This document shows, piece by piece, positions 16,282 to 20,215 of a stretch of 20,215 nt of DNA (the first letter of the stretch is position 1; every line of letters begins with the position of its first letter). The position numbers and the translations under genes are program-made. Origin of the DNA: an uncultured Lachnospiraceae bacterium. Lineage in GTDB: Bacteria; Bacillota; Clostridia; Lachnospirales; Lachnospiraceae. The stretch lies in NCBI GenBank assembly GCA_905235345.1, contig CAJOLO010000005.1, forward strand, positions 1-20,215, read 5' to 3'. The notes below the pieces were generated by a model, which made no database searches, was not told where the DNA came from, and saw nothing but the letters and a program-made list of their open reading frames with translations.

Positions 16282-17391
16282 ATGAAGATAATACACAGAA
16301 TAATAAGACGTCAGCGATATCCCTTGGCGATGACAGGAATGATATTGGGAGTAATCATTGCATATTTTTCCTTTTCATTTGCCGGCAGGATGGGGCATGA
16401 AGCACATTTGGAAGAAGAGGATTTGAAGGAATCGCTGACAAAGGAGAAAATGCTGAGGGTAGATTTATTTTATAATGGAAATGGTGAGGATATTCTTCCG
16501 GTATTTCGGGACGAATCTTTGGAAAGCTGGATTTCAAATGTGGATTTGTTTTCCGATGATTTGGAATGCGAATGTCTGATGAATGTCTATCTGTCGATGC
16601 CGGAGTCTTTTCCGTATAAGGTTGTGGAGGGGAGTATTCCGGATCAGAAACAAATATCTTCGAAGGAACCTATTATTGTTTTGGGCAAAGGTTTAAAAAA
16701 TGTAACAGTACATAGGGACAATGCAGATTTCTATCGGATTTGCGGAAAAGAATATCGGGTTGTGGCTTATATTTCAGCAGAGCAGTCCAATAGTCTGGAT
16801 GCTGTTAGGTTTTTATTTTATGATTGTTTGGAAGAAAAAGTAAAAGAAGAGATTGATCATAGGGCGATGACAATGGGGCTGACGGTGACGCTTAGAAGCA
16901 ATACATTGGATCTGATGGACGTTTATAATGAAAAGACAGAAGAATTGGGAGACAAAGTACAGTCTGTCAATTTTTCAAGGGAGATTGATAAAATCCATAT
17001 AGTGGATTCTGCGTTGGTTGAGTATCAGCAATACGCATATCTGTTATATTTATTTGCTTTGATTCTGATCATCATGGTAACAGAATTATGGATTGTACAG
17101 AGAAAAAAAGAATTTGCTATTCGAAGAGCCGTTGGTTATTCCAGAAGTCAGATTATTGGGATGCTGGCAGGAGAATTGGCGAAAGTGATCATTGGTGTGG
17201 GAACCATGCTGTTGATTGGACAGATGTTGGTATATCATTTTATAGGAACTGAATATGGAAACAGCAACTGGAGTAATCTTGTGATTGGTCTTTTGTTTGT
17301 GGTTATTACCTTTATTGTGTTGATGATATATCCGGTTTATAAAATTATGACAGACAGTATTGTTTCATCGATACAGGATAAGGGGGTATAA
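16282..17391 (+). CDS. MacB/FtsX-type ABC transporter permease, subunit 1 (369 aa)
   Basis: Membrane subunit of a type VII (MacB-fold) ABC transporter. The ATG at 16282 has AAAGGA (16267-16272) nine bases upstream; an in-frame ATG at 16255 lacks a spaced ribosome binding site. Topology is one helix near the N-terminus (about 15-35), an extracytoplasmic domain of about 215 residues, then three helices (about 252-273, 297-319 and 332-356). Between the second and third helices, EFAIRRAVGYSRSQIIGML is the FtsX-family segment that contacts the ATPase. It is followed after two bases by a second, different permease, so the transporter is probably a heterodimer. The substrate is unknown; relatives export peptides, lipids or antibiotics, or act as mechanotransmitters. 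Leucine codons are mainly TTG and CTG, unlike the clp genes. Confidence 0.85.
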   Translation: MKIIHRIIRRQRYPLAMTGMILGVIIAYFSFSFAGRMGHEAHLEEEDLKESLTKEKMLRVDLFYNGNGEDILPVFRDESLESWISNVDLFSDDLECECLMNVYLSMPESFPYKVVEGSIPDQKQISSKEPIIVLGKGLKNVTVHRDNADFYRICGKEYRVVAYISAEQSNSLDAVRFLFYDCLEEKVKEEIDHRAMTMGLTVTLRSNTLDLMDVYNEKTEELGDKVQSVNFSREIDKIHIVDSALVEYQQYAYLLYLFALILIIMVTELWIVQRKKEFAIRRAVGYSRSQIIGMLAGELAKVIIGVGTMLLIGQMLVYHFIGTEYGNSNWSNLVIGLLFVVITFIVLMIYPVYKIMTDSIVSSIQDKGV

Positions 17392-17393
17392 CT

Positions 17394-18629
17394 ATGAAGA
17401 TTCGATATATGTTTCAGAGTACCTTTCGGCAGATTTTGGGTCATAAAGCAATGTTTCTGTTATCCTTAATTTTAATGTGCCTTACGTTTTTAGTAATTGG
17501 ATTTCAGACCATTATGGTTGGAATGGTTATCTACCAAGAGCATGTTGTAAAAGAATTGGTTCAACAGGATTTGGGAGATGTTTTCTTTTTGAATTTGTAT
17601 AAATACAAAATGCCGACGGAGGAGGAAACGAAAACTTTGGTCAGGCTCAAAAAAGAGATTGAGAAGGTAGATGGAATCCGTTGTTCCGGAATTTGCGCAG
17701 AGGGTGTGTTAGAAATGGGAGGCTCGCAGGAAACCTTGGAGATATCGTCTGCTCTTCTGTCGTTATGCGAATTGCGGAATATGGAAGGGGATATTGTGGA
17801 TTTTGAGGTTCCACAACCGAGACTTAGACCGACATTTCCGGTCCAGGTACGAAATCAGCAAGAAGCACCTTTAAAACATGCAGTACTTGTTGGATATAAT
17901 TTGAAAGATATGTATCCCGTTGGATACTCGTTTGTTGATCCTTATACAGGAGATGAATACGTTGTGACGGATATTTTGGAGCAGGGAAGCCGATGGATCA
18001 AGGATAAGCTGCTCTTGGGTGATTTGGAGATTTTATTAGATAACAAAGTGGTGATTGACAAGGATGTTCGGTTGGAACAGGAGCATGTATGGTTGTCAGC
18101 AGTAGATGCATGTTGTTATGTGATAGAGCCAGATGCGGATTCGGAAGAAATTAAAAAAACAGTATTTTCTATTGCGGATGAACTCGGTCTGGATTTATAT
18201 GCCATTCATAGCATTCCGGAACAGTTAACATTGAATCAGCAGGAGCTTTTTGAAGATAGGACCACCTATTATATGAGTGGATTAATGTTACTTCTATCAG
18301 TGATTGTGGCGATTGTTAGTTCCATGATCAATATTTATCTGCGTAAATCAAGTATAGGTATTATGTATGCGTTGGGCTATTCCATGAGCGACATGAGAAG
18401 GATGATGATATTAGAAAATGGAATCCGCGTATCTTTTGCATTTTTAATATCATATACATTCTGGAGTATTAATGAAAGTGAAATGTTTCATTTCGATGTG
18501 TCTATAATTCAGTTTATGTTGCCGTGGCTACTGATTGGAGTAGTTATTATGATATGGATCAGCAGCCTGCTGCCGATTAAGCAGCTTAGTAGAATGTATC
18601 CTGCAACACTGATAGGAGGAAAGGAATAA
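17394..18629 (+). CDS. MacB/FtsX-type ABC transporter permease, subunit 2 (411 aa)
   Basis: Second permease of the same transporter. It starts two bases after the first permease, with AGGGGG inside the upstream gene as ribosome binding site. Topology matches subunit 1: helix about 20-45, a large extracytoplasmic domain of about 245 residues, then three helices (about 292-315, 340-358 and 373-395). The FtsX-type coupling segment is IGIMYALGYSMSDMRRMMILE after the second helix. It differs clearly in sequence from subunit 1, supporting a heterodimeric pair rather than a recent duplication. The stop codon is immediately followed by the ATG of the ATPase gene, so translation is probably coupled. 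Confidence 0.85.
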   Translation: MKIRYMFQSTFRQILGHKAMFLLSLILMCLTFLVIGFQTIMVGMVIYQEHVVKELVQQDLGDVFFLNLYKYKMPTEEETKTLVRLKKEIEKVDGIRCSGICAEGVLEMGGSQETLEISSALLSLCELRNMEGDIVDFEVPQPRLRPTFPVQVRNQQEAPLKHAVLVGYNLKDMYPVGYSFVDPYTGDEYVVTDILEQGSRWIKDKLLLGDLEILLDNKVVIDKDVRLEQEHVWLSAVDACCYVIEPDADSEEIKKTVFSIADELGLDLYAIHSIPEQLTLNQQELFEDRTTYYMSGLMLLLSVIVAIVSSMINIYLRKSSIGIMYALGYSMSDMRRMMILENGIRVSFAFLISYTFWSINESEMFHFDVSIIQFMLPWLLIGVVIMIWISSLLPIKQLSRMYPATLIGGKE

Positions 18630-19310
18630 ATGATTAGATTAGATAAGATTACGAAAATATATAATGGTGATTTATATGAAACAAAAGCGTTGCAGGATAT
18701 ATCTATGGAGATAAAGCAGGGAGAATTTGTTGCAATCATGGGAGAATCAGGTTCCGGAAAAACAACCCTACTCAATATTATAGGCGGTATGGATGTTGCA
18801 AGCTCGGGCGAATACTATTTACAGGATGTTGCAGTACATGATTGTAAACCTGCAAAATTAGATTTTATTCGTAAAAAATATATTGGATTTATTTTTCAGC
18901 ATTTTGCATTGATGGATGAATACAGTGTCTTTGAAAACATAGAAGCACCACTGATTGCAAGAAATATTCGAAAAAAAGACCGAAAAAAAAAGATTCATGA
19001 TGTGGCCGATCAACTTGGAATTAGTGAATTATTGGATAAATATCCTTCGCAAATTTCAGGTGGACAAAAGCAAAGGGTTGCCTTTGCTAGAACATTGGTG
19101 ACAGAATGTCCTGTGATTTTAGCTGATGAACCAACAGGAGCTCTGGATGAAGATAATACATGTAAAGTAATGGAACAGTTTATACGTATGCATGATGAAG
19201 GAAAAACACTGATCCTGATTACACATGATCGGAAGGTAGCTGACTATGCGGAACGTGTTATTGAGATTAGAGATGGTATGATAGAGAAAGATTACAGAAA
19301 TGTAAAATAG
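18630..19310 (+). CDS. ABC transporter ATP-binding protein, MacB/LolD type (226 aa)
   Basis: Nucleotide-binding subunit that powers the two preceding permeases. All motifs are intact: Walker A GESGSGKT (38-45), Q-loop Gln90 in FIFQHF, signature ISGGQKQR (142-149), Walker B VILADE (162-167), D-loop GALD and switch His199 in LITHD. The length and the pattern QHFALMDEYSVFENI are those of the MacB/LolD/FtsE group rather than importer ATPases. AGGAGG (18614-18619) lies ten bases before the ATG, inside the end of the permease gene. The four-gene run ends here; no convincing terminator follows before the next promoter at 19379. Confidence 0.93.
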   Translation: MIRLDKITKIYNGDLYETKALQDISMEIKQGEFVAIMGESGSGKTTLLNIIGGMDVASSGEYYLQDVAVHDCKPAKLDFIRKKYIGFIFQHFALMDEYSVFENIEAPLIARNIRKKDRKKKIHDVADQLGISELLDKYPSQISGGQKQRVAFARTLVTECPVILADEPTGALDEDNTCKVMEQFIRMHDEGKTLILITHDRKVADYAERVIEIRDGMIEKDYRNVK

Positions 19311-19378
19311 AACCTGATTAATAGTGATAAGCGCTGATAATAAACGCTGCCAAACTGTAACTTGTTATTATATTTGTG

Positions 19379-19407
19379 TTGACAACGTAAAAAAAGTGTG
19401 TTACAAC
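19379..19407 (+). promoter_or_regulatory. Sigma-A-like promoter for the GntR gene and the ABC gene after it
   Basis: A perfect TTGACA (19379-19384), a 17-bp spacer and TACAAC (19402-19407) form the likely promoter. The -10 hexamer lies inside the left arm of the inverted repeat at 19400-19436, so a bound regulator would block it. Confidence 0.65.
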
Positions 19408-19436
19408 TGTACTATAGCGAGTGATACAGTTGTAAC
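19400..19436. promoter_or_regulatory. Putative operator for the GntR/YtrA-family regulator
   Basis: GTTACAACTGTA (19400-19411) and TACAGTTGTAAC (19425-19436) are a perfect 12-bp inverted repeat with a 13-nt spacer, covering the -10 and the transcription start. GntR proteins bind such dimeric sites, and YtrA-type members usually repress their own operon, so autoregulation is the likely reading. Binding by the adjacent gene product is inferred. Confidence 0.7.
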
Positions 19437-19479
19437 GCTGGATGTTTATATAGATATTTAGTAGAAAGGAGCAGATTTT

Positions 19480-19863
19480 ATGATACAGTTAGATTATAAG
19501 AGCAGTAAGCCTATATATGAGCAGATTATTGAGCAGATGAAGTATAATGTCATGAAGAAATATCTTAGTCCGGGAGATGCGATTCCGTCTGTGAGAAAGC
19601 TTGCGTTAGATCTTAAGGTCACGCCGGGCACAGTTGCGAAGGCTTATCAGGAATTGGAGCGTCAGGGAGTTATTGAGACGATTCGGGGGAAGGGAACATT
19701 TATTGCATCGAAGATAGAGATAAAACAAGATGAGGATAAGATCAATATGATTAGAAAACAGATGAGTAGTTCACATATTTTGGAGCTTAAGATGATGGGA
19801 TATGGTATGAAAGAAATCTTGGATATGGTTAAGGATCTATATTCTGATATTTGTGTTGAATGA
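19480..19863 (+). CDS. GntR-family transcriptional regulator, YtrA subfamily (127 aa)
   Basis: A short DNA-binding regulator. The GntR winged helix-turn-helix is at the N-terminus: PIYEQIIEQMK (11-21), LSPGDAIPSVRKLALDL (29-45), recognition helix VTPGTVAKAYQELERQG (47-63) and the wing IRGKGTF (68-74). The C-terminal part of about 50 residues is only two short helices, which is the YtrA layout rather than the larger FadR, HutC or MocR forms. AAAGGAG (19465-19471) lies eight bases before the ATG. The next gene is an ABC ATPase, the usual partner of YtrA-type regulators, which typically respond to cell-wall-active compounds. An inverted repeat over its promoter suggests autorepression, and the related site at 15361 suggests it may also control the ABC cassette. 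Leucine codon use returns to the CTT-rich pattern of the core genes. Confidence 0.93.
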   Translation: MIQLDYKSSKPIYEQIIEQMKYNVMKKYLSPGDAIPSVRKLALDLKVTPGTVAKAYQELERQGVIETIRGKGTFIASKIEIKQDEDKINMIRKQMSSSHILELKMMGYGMKEILDMVKDLYSDICVE

Positions 19864-19936
19864 TGTGATATCGAATATAAAGAGCATGGTTGCAGTTGAT
19901 AAATGATTAAATTTATTAATAATAGGAGATGATTGG

Positions 19937-20215
19937 ATGATCGAGATTAAGAATTTATGGAAAGGTTATAATAGAACTAATGTTTTAAGGGATATTGATC
20001 TCACTGTTGAGAGAGGAGAGATTCACGGTCTTATAGGGGAGAACAGTGCAGGTAAGACGACACTTATTAAATGTGTATCGGGAATATATAAGCCTGACAA
20101 GGGAGAGATTTTATACGATGGAGAACCGGTGTATGATAATCCTTCTGTAAAGAGCAGGATTGGTTATGTTGCAGATTACAATGAGTACATAAGTGTATAT
20201 ACGGTATCTAAAATG
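19937..20215 (+). CDS. ABC transporter ATP-binding protein, truncated by the window end
   Basis: The first 93 residues of an ABC ATPase, open to the last base. The ATG at 19937 has AGGAG (19924-19928) eight bases upstream, and the gene begins 73 bases after the GntR stop codon. The product begins MIEIKNLWKGYNRTNVLRDI. Walker A is GENSAGKTT (37-45 region), followed by LIKCVSGIYKPDKGEI and the start of the Q-loop region IGYVAD, where an acidic residue stands in place of the usual glutamine, as in many ABC-2-type exporters. The signature and Walker B motifs lie beyond the window. Together with the YtrA-type regulator this is probably a YtrB-like exporter ATPase, with its permease expected downstream. 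Confidence 0.88.
   Translation, partial: MIEIKNLWKGYNRTNVLRDIDLTVERGEIHGLIGENSAGKTTLIKCVSGIYKPDKGEILYDGEPVYDNPSVKSRIGYVADYNEYISVYTVSKM

Larger units (their letters stand above)
19360..19459. repeat. Direct repeat copy 2: GntR promoter-operator
   Basis: This is the better preserved of two related promoter regions; the other is at 15321-15420. It runs from ACTTGTTATTATATTTG through TTGACA and the inverted repeat to GGATGTTTATATAGATATT, and ends just before the GntR ribosome binding site. The repeats are in the same orientation and about 4.0 kb apart. Confidence 0.85.

Noticed and set aside
15300..19480. Cassette as a classical insertion sequence or integron
   Set aside because: No transposase or integrase gene, no terminal inverted repeats and no short target-site duplications were seen; only the long promoter repeats bound it.

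Overview
The window looks like a low-G+C Clostridia chromosome, most probably Lachnospiraceae. The signs are the order tig-clpP-clpX-lon-engB, an alpha/beta-type small acid-soluble spore protein, a DUF4364 regulator, a very large cell-surface protein with a C-terminal KTGD-type anchor, strong AGGAGG-like ribosome binding sites and AT-rich spacers. No rRNA, tRNA, CRISPR array or insertion sequence was seen.

Layout. 1-510: AT-rich, apparently non-coding upstream region. 511-6261: a 1,916-residue multidomain surface protein. 6380-6568: a spore DNA-binding protein. 6858-13326: the protein quality-control block on the + strand (trigger factor, ClpP, ClpX, Lon) followed by the ribosome-assembly GTPase EngB. 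It has a clear promoter before tig, a long hairpin between clpX and lon, and a strong, probably bidirectional terminator after engB. 13404-15102: malic enzyme and a DUF4364 winged-helix protein on the - strand, probably one operon. 15103-15543: divergent intergenic region with a sigma-A-like promoter. 15544-19310: four tightly packed + strand genes, namely an anchored extracytoplasmic protein of unknown family, two MacB/FtsX-type permeases and their ATPase. 19311-20215: a GntR/YtrA-family regulator and the start of a second ABC ATPase that runs off the end.

The most interesting part is 15321-19480. The promoter-operator in front of the GntR gene contains a perfect 12-bp inverted repeat overlapping the -10 region. 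A recognisably duplicated version of this promoter (60 of 71 aligned bases identical, counted by eye) sits in front of the four-gene ABC cassette. The cassette also uses leucine codons differently from its neighbours (TTG/CTG rather than CTT). The simplest reading is that a foreign ABC exporter cassette landed beside a YtrA-type regulator, between two copies of its promoter, and was thereby placed under its control, although the second half-site in the cassette copy has decayed. Its first gene encodes a membrane-anchored protein that I cannot assign and that may be a dedicated partner of the exporter.

How the genes work together: trigger factor folds nascent chains, ClpXP and Lon degrade damaged or regulatory proteins, and EngB serves 50S assembly. 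Malic enzyme links malate and pyruvate. The GntR regulator probably controls its own ABC transporter and the adjacent exporter, perhaps in response to cell-envelope stress or antibiotics; that last step is inference only.
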